DNA of 64,000 bases, from positions 3,534,001 to 3,598,000 of the forward strand of contig OY970315.1 in the NCBI GenBank assembly GCA_963716525.1, read 5' to 3'. The stretch is from JBBREP01 sp963716525. Its GTDB lineage: Bacteria > Actinomycetota > Acidimicrobiia > IMCC26256 > PALSA-610. The position numbers and the translations under genes were made by a program. The notes beneath the pieces were generated by a model. That model was not told the DNA's origin, did no database searches, and saw nothing but the letters and a program-made list of their open reading frames with translations. How positions within the stretch are numbered: the stretch's first letter is position 1; every line of letters starts with the position of its first letter. Below are positions 18,287 to 26,720 of this stretch, piece by piece.

Positions 18287-19123
18287 CTACTTGCCTGAGT
18301 TGGTGGTCGTGGTGCCGGACTGTGCGACCGCACTCAGCGGCTGGTCGAAGAGGTTGGCCACGTCCACGATGTCGGTCGGGGGCTTGAACGTCTTCGGGTT
18401 GAAGTGCGCCGGGTCGAGGGTGACGTAGAGGGTGCCGTTGAAGGCGTAGGCGTGGGCAATCTGCGCGGCCTGGCGCGGCGTGACCTCGACGGTGATCAGA
18501 CCCTTGTTGCTGTTGTTGGCCGGCTGCGTGGTCGCGGTGGTGTCGTTGGTGTTCGTACCGGCGGGAACCGCTGACGACGCCTGGGCCGACACGGCAGTGG
18601 TCGAACCGACGCCGAGCACCTTCAACCCCGGAACGAGGTACGCGGTCACGGTCTTGTCGGCGTCGCGCACGCTCACGATCACGCTGATCCGGTCGCCGGG
18701 CGCCACGAAGCCGGCCACGCCGTGCTGGTCGTCGACCGAGATGGAGATCGCCTCCATTCCCTTGTCGAGCGTTCCCGAGAGGTCACCCACCTGCGACCCG
18801 GCCACGAACGACGAAGGAGTGATGTAGCCGCCGTTGTCGATGGCATACGCAGCGACGAGGCGCTCAAGGCCGGATGTCGACGTCAGCGTTCCCGGCGGCA
18901 CGTCCTTCTTCGCGACCTCCTTCAGCGACAACCAGCCCTTCTGCTCCGCGGTGGCCCCGGTGGTGCCGGCCGGGATCGGCTGCGACGCGACCAGCACCGA
19001 CACCTGCGCAACCTTGCTCTGGGCCCGCTGGTCGGCCTTGTGCAGGTAGAAGTACACCCCTACCGCGGCCAGGACGGCGGCTACCGCCGCGACGGCCGCA
19101 GTCAGCACTCGCCAGTTGCGCAC
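18287..19123 (-). CDS. cpaB: Tad pilus assembly protein CpaB/RcpC, SAF domain
   Basis: The product is about 278 residues: one N-terminal membrane helix (LTAAVAAVAAVLAAVGVYFYL) followed by an exported SAF-like domain (VLVASQPIPAGT, then AISISVDDQHGVAGFVAPGDRISVIV, about 150-180). A low-complexity Ser/Thr/Asn linker sits near residues 195-225. In Gram-negatives the homologue affects the secretin; here, without an outer membrane, it probably acts at the cell wall. The GTG at 19123 has GAGGGG nine bases upstream and starts just before the helix. This is the first gene of the leftward Tad operon, so its promoter should lie within 19124-19376. Confidence 0.85.
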   Translation of the reverse strand: MRNWRVLTAAVAAVAAVLAAVGVYFYLHKADQRAQSKVAQVSVLVASQPIPAGTTGATAEQKGWLSLKEVAKKDVPPGTLTSTSGLERLVAAYAIDNGGYITPSSFVAGSQVGDLSGTLDKGMEAISISVDDQHGVAGFVAPGDRISVIVSVRDADKTVTAYLVPGLKVLGVGSTTAVSAQASSAVPAGTNTNDTTATTQPANNSNKGLITVEVTPRQAAQIAHAYAFNGTLYVTLDPAHFNPKTFKPPTDIVDVANLFDQPLSAVAQSGTTTTNSGK

Positions 19124-19376
19124 GTGGTCATTCCCCTCATCCACCGCACACGCGGCTCGACAGGTTCTCTGCTTCCGATCGTCACGTGCATCGGTGGCGT
19201 GAGGCCCGCGACGCCGATTTTCGGCGCCGTCCGGCAACTCGTCCGCGTAGAGATTCGGCCGCGCGACCTATTGACCTGAACGCAGACCGCGTTCGGTCAC
19301 AGACGTGCGGCTACGTACCGTCGATGTGACGGGCCCGCGGCCCGAGCCCGACAGGGGACGTCGGGATCGGCCTGGC

Positions 19377-20900
19377 TCAGCCTTCGGGTGCGGGTTCGGC
19401 GGCGGGCTCGGTGCCCTCCACCGCGTCATCGCCCCCGGTCGCGTCAGTGCTCGCGGTCGCGTCAGTGCTCGCGGTCGCGTCAGTGCTCGCGGTCGCGTCA
19501 GTGCTCTCGGTCGCGGCACTGCCTTCGGCGGCGGCCTCGGCACCCTCAACGCCGCCGGTGACCACACTGCTCTCGGGCACTTCGTTGTGGATCTCCGGCC
19601 CGATGTAGTTGCCGTGCTCGTCGAAGTTCTCCTCGCCGTAGACCTCGCGGTACTCGGCGGAGACGGTGCCACCTTCGGCGGCCTGCTTGATCGAGAGCGA
19701 GATGCGGCGCCGGTCGAGGTCGACGTCGATGATCTTCACCCAGAGCTCCTCACCGGGCTGCACGACCTGTTCGGGTGCCTCGACGTGGTGCACCGCCATC
19801 TCGGAGATGTGCACCAGGCCCTCGATGCCCTCGGCGACCTGCACGAACGCGCCGAACGGCACGAGCTTGGTGACCCGGCCGTACACCAACTCCCCGACCG
19901 CGTGGCTGTTGGCGAACTCCTGCCACGGATCCTGCTGGGTGGCCTTCAGTGACAAGGAGATCCGCTCGCGCGACAGGTCGACGTCAAGCACCTGCACGGT
20001 GACCTCGTCACCCACCTGCACGACCGAGCTCGGATGGTCGACATGCTTCCACGACAGCTCGGACACGTGGACGAGGCCGTCCATACCGCCGAGGTCGACG
20101 AAGGCCCCGAAGTTGACGACCGAGCTCACGACGCCCTGGCGTACCTCGCCGGGCTTGAGGTCGGAGAGGAAACGGTCTCGCTGGTCGCGCTGGGTCTCTT
20201 CGAGGTACGCGCGCCGTGACAGCACGACGTTGTTGCGGTTCTTGTCGAGCTCGATGATCTTGCACTCGAGTGTGCGACCGACGTACGGCGCGAGGTCGCG
20301 CACCCGGCGCAGGTCGACGAGCGAGGCGGGCAGGAAACCGCGCAGGCCGATGTCGATGATCAGGCCGCCCTTGACGACCTCGATGACCGGCCCTTCGACG
20401 ACGCCTTCCTCCTCCTTGATCTTCTCGATCGAACCCCACGCGCGCTCGTACTGTGCACGCTTCTTCGAGAGGAGCAGGCGGCCGTCCTTGTCCTCCTTGG
20501 CCAGCACGAGGGCCTCGATCTCGTCATCGAGCGTGACCACCTCGTGGGGGTCGACGTCGTTGCGGATCGAGAGCTCCTTGCTCGGGATGACGCCCTCGGA
20601 CTTGTAGCCGATGTCGAGCAGCACCTCGTCGTTGTCGATCTTCACGACCTTGCCGCGCACGATGTCGCCGTCGTCGAAGTCGACGAGCGTCTTGTCGATC
20701 GCCTCCTCGAGCGACATGCCACCGAGATCGTTCTCGGTGATCTGGGTCATGCTCTCGAATGACTCGTCCGCTTCCGCGTCCACGGCCGCGTCGTTCTCGG
20801 GGGGCGCGGTCGCAGTCGCGGTGGCGGTAGCAGTGGCGGTGTCCGCCGCGTCGGCGGACGCGAGGGCGGTGTCGTGCAGTGTGGGCTCGTCGGGGGACAA
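19377..20900 (-). CDS. rpsA: Small ribosomal subunit protein S1
   Basis: S1 binds mRNA on the 30S subunit and helps initiation. Four S1 domains are visible: GDIVRGKVVKIDNDEVLLDIGYKSEG, EGPVIEVVKGGLIIDIGLRGFLP, GEVRQGVVSSVVNFGAFVDLGG and VYGRVTKLVPFGAFVQVAEGIEGL. Four domains is the usual actinobacterial form. The C-terminal tail of about 90 residues is Ala/Glu/Thr-rich and contains an STDATA repeat. The listed start is a TTG giving an Ala/Thr-rich 50-residue leader. The conserved protein begins at MTQITENDLGG (ATG at 20750), which may be the true start. Confidence 0.95.
   Translation of the reverse strand: MSPDEPTLHDTALASADAADTATATATATATAPPENDAAVDAEADESFESMTQITENDLGGMSLEEAIDKTLVDFDDGDIVRGKVVKIDNDEVLLDIGYKSEGVIPSKELSIRNDVDPHEVVTLDDEIEALVLAKEDKDGRLLLSKKRAQYERAWGSIEKIKEEEGVVEGPVIEVVKGGLIIDIGLRGFLPASLVDLRRVRDLAPYVGRTLECKIIELDKNRNNVVLSRRAYLEETQRDQRDRFLSDLKPGEVRQGVVSSVVNFGAFVDLGGMDGLVHVSELSWKHVDHPSSVVQVGDEVTVQVLDVDLSRERISLSLKATQQDPWQEFANSHAVGELVYGRVTKLVPFGAFVQVAEGIEGLVHISEMAVHHVEAPEQVVQPGEELWVKIIDVDLDRRRISLSIKQAAEGGTVSAEYREVYGEENFDEHGNYIGPEIHNEVPESSVVTGGVEGAEAAAEGSAATESTDATASTDATASTDATASTDATGGDDAVEGTEPAAEPAPEG
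19443..19514 (-). repeat. 18-bp coding tandem repeat in the rpsA tail
   Basis: The plus-strand unit GTCAGTGCTCGCGGTCGC is repeated at 19443, 19461 and 19479 without change and at 19497 with one substitution. It encodes the six-residue unit ATASTD in the acidic C-terminal tail of S1. Because the unit is a multiple of three, copy-number change keeps the frame. The tail is probably disordered and length-variable between strains. Confidence 0.9.
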
Positions 20901-20992
20901 TTGGGACCTGATCTGTGCGATGGATGGGACGGCGGCGCGAGCGCGCCGAGCGGTCGCCCCCGGCTGGGGCGAACCGCGGGAGGTTATCCGCT

Positions 20993-21716
20993 TCAGTCGC
21001 GGCTGGCCAGGAGCAGCAGCTCCGGGTCGTCGAGCGTCGCGCGGCGCGTCCCGTACGCGCCGGGCCGCACGCCGGCGATCGCGTCACAGCGCAGTCCCGC
21101 GGCCGCGGCCAGCAGCCCGAGCTCCCGCGCGGTGAAGCATGTGGTCCAGAGGTCGTACGGCGCCTCGCGACCCGTGTCGTCGCGCAGGGCGGCCGTCTCG
21201 TGCAGCACGCCGGTGACGGCGTCGAACGTCTCGCCGGGCTCGAGGTGGCGGATCACGAAACCGGCATGGAACGCGGTGATCGCCGCCCTCCCCCGCCCCG
21301 GCACGAGCGCCCGCGCGAACCGGGCGAGCAGCGCGGCGTCCTCCTCGCCGCGGAGCAGGCCGAAGCCTCCCTGGCAGAGGCAGATCAAGGCGTCGTAACG
21401 GTCCCGCTCGTCGAGCTCGCGCACGTCGCCGACGGTGAAGGTCGCGGGCAGCTCCTCGGCCGCGGCCGCGTCGCGTGCGAGCCCGACGAACCCGGGTGAT
21501 GCGTCGATGCCGTGGCAGACGATCCCGCGGCGGGCCAGCGCCAGACTGTGGCGCCCGGGACCGCAACCGACGTCGAGGACGTGCATCCCCGGCTCGAGGC
21601 CGAGCTGCTCGACGAGGAAGCCCACCTCCTGCTCGGTGCCCTTGGTGAACGCGTTACGCAGGTATGCGGGCCCGAGGTAGTCCGCCAGCGCGTTGAACCA
21701 CAGCCCACCCCCACAT
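20993..21716 (-). CDS. SAM-dependent methyltransferase, class I
   Basis: The SAM-binding motif I is LDVGCGPGRHSLALARRGI, followed by GIDASPGFVGLAR, FTVGDVRELD and CLCQGGFGLL. The C-terminus (FTARELGLLAAAAGLRCDAIAGVRPG) is typical of small-molecule methyltransferases; the substrate is unknown. The frame is open far upstream through polA, so the start must be inferred. The ATG at 21716, inside the end of a hairpin repeat, leads to LWFNALADYLGPAYL if one G is removed from the GGGGG run that follows. A one-base insertion there is likely. Its 3' end lies 92 bases from rpsA on the same strand. Confidence 0.85.
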
Positions 21717-21756
21717 GCGTCGTTTGGGACCGCTATATGGTACCCAAACGACGCAT
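21715..21756. repeat. Interspersed 42-bp hairpin repeat, copy A
   Basis: Perfect 14-bp arms, ATGCGTCGTTTGGG and CCCAAACGACGCAT, flank a 14-base centre (ACCGCTATATGGTA) that extends the stem with ACC/GGT. This copy differs from the other three by one base in the loop. It lies between the 3' end of polA and the methyltransferase, and one arm supplies the methyltransferase ATG. Confidence 0.95.
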
Positions 21757-21774
21757 GATGGCTGCGGGCGGGCG

Positions 21775-24460
21775 TCACTTGCAGTCGGCCCAGGTGGCGC
21801 CGGAGCCGAGGTCCACCACGAGCGGCACGCGCAGCTCGCACACCGACTCCATCGTCTCCTTCACCCGCTGCGACACCTCGTCGAGCTCGTCCTTCACCAC
21901 GTCGAACACGAGCTCGTCGTGCACGGTGAGGATCATCCGCGTGCGGAGCGCGCCCTCGCGCAGCAGCCGGTCGCAGTCGATCATCGCCAGCTTGAAGATG
22001 TCGGCCGCGGCACCCTGCACCGGCGCGTTCTGCGCCATCCGCTCCCCCATCTGGCGGATCCGGAAGTTGTCGCTCGACAGCTCCGGCAGCTGGCGGCGCC
22101 GCCCGAACATCGTGGCGGTGTAGCCGCGTGCCTTCGCCTCGGCCACGGTGCGGCGCATGTAGTCGGCCACGCGGGGGAAGCCGGCGAAGTAGTTGTCGAG
22201 GATCTCGCGAGCCTGGTCGGTGGGGATGTCGAGGCGCTGGCCCAGGCCGTAGGCCTCCATGCCGTACGCGAGGCCGTAGTTCACGACCTTCGCGAAGCGG
22301 CGCTGGAACTCGTCGACGTCGGTCTCGGCCACGCCGAAGACCTTCGATGCCGTGACGGTGTGCACGTCGACGCCCCGTTCGAACGCGTCGATCAGACCGG
22401 GGTCCTCGGCGACGTGGGCGAGCACACGGAGCTCGATCTGGCTGTAGTCGGCCGTGAGCAGCACGCAGCCGTCGTCGGCGATGAACGCCCGGCGCATCTC
22501 GCGGCCCGACGCGGAGCGCACGGGAATGTTCTGCAGGTTCGGGTTCTCCGACGAGATCCGGCCCGTCGACGCGACGAGCTGGTTGAACGTGGCGTGGATA
22601 CGGCCGTCGGCGGCCACGAGCGGCGGGAGCGCGTCGGCGTAGGTGCCGCGCAGCTTCTCGACCTCGCGGTAGCGCAGGATCTCCTCGATGATCGGGTGGG
22701 TGTCGACCATCTTCTGCAGCGAGTCGGCGTCGGTGGACGGGCCGGTCTTGGTCTTCTTCACCGGCGTGAGCCCGAGCTTCTCGAACAGCACCGTGCGCAT
22801 CTGCGGCACCGAGTTCACCGCGAACGGCTCGCCGGCGTACGCATGGATCTGCGCCTCGTGCCGGCGGGCCTGACCGTTGAGGTCCTTGGCCAGCTCGGCG
22901 AGGAAGGCGACGTCGATGCGCACGCCGGCGCGCTCCATCGTCATCAGCACCGGCACGAGCGGCAGCTCGAAGCGCTCGTACAGGTCGGCGAGCTCGCCGC
23001 GCCGCGAGCGCGGCCTCGAGCGTGCCCGCGAGCTGCAGGACCGCGGCGGCGTTGCGACCGCTCTCTTCGGGCACCTCGCCACCGCCGAAGTCGAGTCGAC
23101 CTTCCTCCGCGTCGGGTGACCGCAGCTCGATCCCGAGGTAGCGCAGGGCGAGATCGGCGAGCACGTACTTGCCCTCACCCGGATCGAGGAGATACGCCAT
23201 CAGCGCGGTGTCGTGTGCGAGCGGCAACACGATGCCGCCGAGGCCGTGCATGAGCTCCTTCGCCCGGTGCACGACGAGCTTCGCGGGGCCGCCGACGATC
23301 CGTTCGAGCTCTGCGGCCACCTCGATCTCGCCGAGGAGGTCGGCCGCCACGTAGTGCGCTTCGGCTCGATCCCCGCTCGCGCCTACCGGCGCGCCGGGCG
23401 GCTCCGACGTCCACGAGAGCGCGATGCCGCGCAGCACGTGCCGCGCCGCATCGGCCCAGCTCGGTTCGACGGCGACGGGGCCGTCGTGCCCGGCCGCCAC
23501 GGCAAGCACCGCGGCGGCGGCCGCGGCGTCGCGCGCCACGGTGACCTCGACCTCGAGCGACGTCGCCTCGGGCGCTTCGGCCGTCTGGCCGAAGGCGTCG
23601 AGCACCCGCGGCAGCACCGTGCGGAACTCGAGCTGGTTGAACAGCACGCGGACCGCCTCGCGATCGAACGGTCGCAGCTGGAGCTCGTCGAGGGTGACGT
23701 CGCATTCGACGTCGGTGCGCAACGTGGTCATCGTGCGATTCGTGAACACGCGCTCGCGCGCCGCGGCGAGGTTCTCGCGCTGCTTGGGCGGCAGCGCCTC
23801 GAGATGCTCGTAGATGCCTTCGAGGTCGTCGTACGCTGTGATGAGCTTCGCCGCCGTCTTCTCGCCGATGCCCGGCACGCCGGGCAGGTTGTCGGAGGTG
23901 TCGCCCCGGAGCGCGGCGTAGTCGATGTATTGCCGCGGCGTGACGCCGCCGGTGCGCTCCACGATCCCCGCCTCGTCGTAGCGCGCGTAGTCGGACACCC
24001 CCCGCTTGTTGTAGAGGACCTTGATATGAGGGTCGCGCACGAGCTGGAACGCGTCGCGGTCGCCGGTGACGATCACGACGTCGACACCGTTGTCGGCGGC
24101 GAGCGTGGCCAGGGTGGCGATCACGTCGTCGGCCTCGACGCTCGGGACCGACAGGCGCCGGACCTGCAGCGCGTCGATCACCTCGTCGATCAGCGGGAGC
24201 TGCGCGCGGAACAGATCGGGTGCCGCGCTGCGACCGGCCTTGTACTCGGGGTCGAGGGCGTAGCGCTCCGTGGAGCCGCCCGGCGCGTCGAACGCGACCG
24301 CGAGGGCGTCGGGCTTCTCGTCGGCGACGACCTTGGCGAGCATCGACGTGAATCCGTAGGCGGCGTTCGTGACCGTGCCCGAGCTCGTGACGAGATCGGT
24401 GGGCAGGGCGAAGAACGCGCGGTACGCGAGGGAGTGACCGTCGAGCAGCAGCAGTTTCAA
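21775..24460 (-). CDS. polA: DNA polymerase I, with one apparent frameshift
   Basis: PolA fills gaps during repair and Okazaki-fragment maturation. The first frame (TTG at 24460, overlapping the preceding gene's TGA) holds the 5' nuclease domain: LLLLDGHSLAYRAFFALP, EADDVIATLA, VTGDRDAFQLV, LRGDTSDNLPGVPGIGEKTA. The central domain lacks the acidic residues of a 3'-5' exonuclease (VAVEPSW), as in other actinobacterial PolA. At about 23000-23012, after LEAALAAR, the frame shifts. The polymerase domain continues in another frame: GRISSENPNLQNIPVR, LLTADYSQIELRVLAH, KVVNYGLAYGMEAYGL, MILTVHDELVFDV. The joined length is about 895 residues, normal for the family. Confidence 0.95.
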
Positions 24461-25104
24461 GGTGTCTCGGGCACGAGCTTCTGCGCGATCACGTCGGCGG
24501 CGACGTCGGCGATCGTGCGGCGCGTGCGCATCGCGGTGGTCTGGAGAAAGCGCCACGACGCGGCTTCGGTCATGCCGTGCTCGTCCATGAGCCGGCCCTT
24601 CGCCCGGTCGATGAGCTTGCGGGCCTCGAGCCGTGCGGCGAGGTCGGCGTTCTCGCGCTCGAGCGACAGCATCTGCTCGTGGCGGGCGAGCGCCATCTCG
24701 ATCGCGGGGATGAGGTCGGACTTCTGGAACGGCTTCACCAGGTACGCGAGCGCGCCCGCGTCGCGGGCTTGCTCGACGAGGTCGTGCTGGCTGAACGCGG
24801 TGAGGATGAGCACCGCGGCGAGGCGTTCGTCGGCGATCGTCTTGGCCGCCTCGAGCCCGTCCATTCCGGGCATCTTGATGTCGAGGATCACGAGGTCGGG
24901 CCGGTGCTCGCGCGTCATCTCGATCGCGGTGTCGCCGCGCCCGGTGTCGCCGACGACGACGTAGCCCTCCTCTTCGAGGATCTCTTTGAGGTCGAGTCGG
25001 ATGATCGCCTCGTCCTCGGCGATGACAACACGGGCGGTGCTCAAGTGGGGCGGCCCTTCCGGGTCGGTGCCGATGGGGCTGGGAATCGGCGGATCGACGA
25101 TCAT
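24457..25104 (-). CDS. ANTAR-domain response regulator, PdtaR/AmiR-NasT type
   Basis: The N-terminal receiver has VVIAEDEAIIRLDLKEIL, the phospho-acceptor LVILDIKMPGMDG and YLVKPFQKSDL. The C-terminal ANTAR domain (KLIDRAKGRLMDEHGMTEAASWRFLQTTAM) binds paired RNA hairpins and prevents early transcription termination. This arrangement matches mycobacterial PdtaR. The ATG overlaps the upstream gene's TGA (25101-25104), and its own TGA overlaps the polA TTG. No partner kinase is nearby. Confidence 0.92.
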   Translation of the reverse strand: MIVDPPIPSPIGTDPEGPPHLSTARVVIAEDEAIIRLDLKEILEEEGYVVVGDTGRGDTAIEMTREHRPDLVILDIKMPGMDGLEAAKTIADERLAAVLILTAFSQHDLVEQARDAGALAYLVKPFQKSDLIPAIEMALARHEQMLSLERENADLAARLEARKLIDRAKGRLMDEHGMTEAASWRFLQTTAMRTRRTIADVAADVIAQKLVPETP

Positions 25105-25415
25105 GACAGCTCGGCCGTCATGCGGTCGAGCAACGCATCTTGCTCCTGTTGCAGCTCCGCGATCGAACTCGCCAGCTGCTCGAGCTGCTGGCGTTGGGCA
25201 TCGGCGTGGCGGCGCGCCTCGCGGGCCTCGGCGTCGGTGATCGGGGTCTCCGACACGAGGGCCCGCAACCGCGCGTCGTCGGCCTCGGCGTCGAGGAACG
25301 CGACCTGCTCTCGCGCCACGGCGAGATCGGCGCGCAGACGCTTCAAGCGGTCGCTGGTGTCGATGAGTCGGCGCTCCAACGCCGAGCGTGGCACGCGTGC
25401 AAGTCTAGGTGGCAT
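25101..25415 (-). CDS. Small coiled-coil protein of unknown function
   Basis: The product is about 104 residues, charged and almost entirely helical: RRLIDTSDRLKRLRADLAVAREQVAFLDAEADDARLRAL, then DAEAREARRHADAQRQQLEQLASSIAELQQEQDALLDRM. Heptad spacing suggests a long coiled coil in two segments separated by SETPITD. There is no signal peptide. It is coupled to the ANTAR regulator by an ATGA overlap, so the two may act together. The ATG at 25415, a GTG further in, or the first codon of the open frame at 25430 could start it; no ribosome binding site decides. Confidence 0.7.
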   Translation of the reverse strand: MPPRLARVPRSALERRLIDTSDRLKRLRADLAVAREQVAFLDAEADDARLRALVSETPITDAEAREARRHADAQRQQLEQLASSIAELQQEQDALLDRMTAELS

Positions 25416-25491
25416 CCGGCCTGCGGGCACGGGGGTTCAACGGTGTGCAACGGATGCACCCGACCGTCGTTGCCGGCCACGCGCGACCCGG

Positions 25492-26673
25492 TCAGGCGTC
25501 GTAGTCCACCCAGGTGTCGCGGCCGCTGCTGTCGTAGAAGACGATGTCGAGCCCGCCGTCGCCGTCGAAGTCGCCGAAGGCCGGGTAGTGCGACGACCAG
25601 TCGGGCGGCTTCACGTAGGTCGCGTCATGGAACGAGCCGCCGAGCCCCTTCCAGAACGCGTCCACGCCGCCCGCGGCGCGGGCCCACCACAGCACGTCGG
25701 TGTAGCGATGCCCGTCGCCGTCGAAGTTGCCCCACAGCGGCTGGTAGTCGCCGTGGATCGACTCGGCGATCAGGTGGTCGAACCCGTGGCTGCTCTCGAC
25801 CAGCGCGTCGGCGACCGAGCCCGGTCCGTACCAGAGGATGTCGGACTTGCCGTCGCCGTCGACGTTCATCACCATCGGGTACGCGCCGGCACCGGATGAC
25901 CGGAAGGTGGTCGAGCCGAACCCGGGCGTCGCGCGACCGAGCCACACCGGATGGCGCGTCGCGTGAGCAGACCAGAAGAGGAGGTCGGTGCGGCCGTCGC
26001 CGTTGAAGTCGCCACCCGTGACGAACGGGTACGCCCCGCTGATGTTCACGTGGTGCGCCGAGAACGTGCCCGACCACACGCCGTACGCCACGTAGTCGGC
26101 CCCCGCACCGGACACGTACCAGAGCACGTCGTCGCGGTGGTCGCCGTTGAAGTCGCCGACGACGGGCTGGTAGATGCCGTTCACCGTGAGCGAGTGCGAC
26201 GCGAACGTGCCGTTGCCGCGTCCGAGCCAGAGATAGTCAGCCAGCCCGCCCGGTCCGTACCAGAGGATGTCGGCGCGGTGGTCGCCGTTGAAGTCGCCCT
26301 CGAGCGGCTCGTACACCCCGCCGATGCGGATCGCGACCCGGGTGAAGCTGCGGCCCGACCCTGCGAGCATCAGCTGATCGAAGCCGCCCGCGGGTCCGTA
26401 CCAGAGGATGTCGGCGCGGCCGTCACCGTTGAAGTCGGCGACAACGGGAATCGCACGCGCCGGCACGTCGACCTGCGCGCCGGCCATCACGACAGCCTGC
26501 GTGGCGGCCCGCGTGACAGCCGGCGTGACAGCCGGCGTGACGGCCTGCGTGACGGCCTGCGCGGCGGCCGGCGCGGCTGCGCCGGCCGGCAGGCCGCCGC
26601 CCGCGCAGGCGAGGGCGACGGCGAGCGACAGCCCGGCACAACCTGTCCGTATCCGTCGTGCGCTCGTGGCCAT
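25492..26673 (-). CDS. Secreted VCBS/FG-GAP repeat protein
   Basis: The product is 393 residues: a signal peptide (RRIRTGCAGLSLAVALACAGGGLPAGAAA), a low-complexity AVT/AVTPAVT segment (about 35-60), then about seven repeats of roughly 45 residues with the core DFNGDGRADILWYGP. The DxNxDGxxD loops are calcium-binding-like, and such repeats form beta-propellers. No sorting signal or membrane anchor is seen, so it is probably released or wall-associated. The ATG at 26673 directly starts the signal peptide; the longer frame upstream is not protein-like. It follows the beta-helix gene by 47 bases on the same strand, possibly in one operon. Confidence 0.85.
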   Translation of the reverse strand: MATSARRIRTGCAGLSLAVALACAGGGLPAGAAAPAAAQAVTQAVTPAVTPAVTRAATQAVVMAGAQVDVPARAIPVVADFNGDGRADILWYGPAGGFDQLMLAGSGRSFTRVAIRIGGVYEPLEGDFNGDHRADILWYGPGGLADYLWLGRGNGTFASHSLTVNGIYQPVVGDFNGDHRDDVLWYVSGAGADYVAYGVWSGTFSAHHVNISGAYPFVTGGDFNGDGRTDLLFWSAHATRHPVWLGRATPGFGSTTFRSSGAGAYPMVMNVDGDGKSDILWYGPGSVADALVESSHGFDHLIAESIHGDYQPLWGNFDGDGHRYTDVLWWARAAGGVDAFWKGLGGSFHDATYVKPPDWSSHYPAFGDFDGDGGLDIVFYDSSGRDTWVDYDA

Positions 26674-26720
26674 CACCGTGCCCCTGGGAGGATGTCCGGC
26701 AGCGTACGGGATGTCGCGGC

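Noticed and set aside
16099..18387. A 762-residue plus-strand protein opposite tadA and cpaE
   Set aside because: It is the His/Arg/Asp-rich antisense shadow of two well-supported genes.
20993..24460. A single 1155-residue protein joining the polA N-terminus to the methyltransferase
   Set aside because: The middle part is Arg-rich out-of-frame translation; the true polymerase domain lies in another frame over the same bases. The fusion is an artefact of the frameshift.
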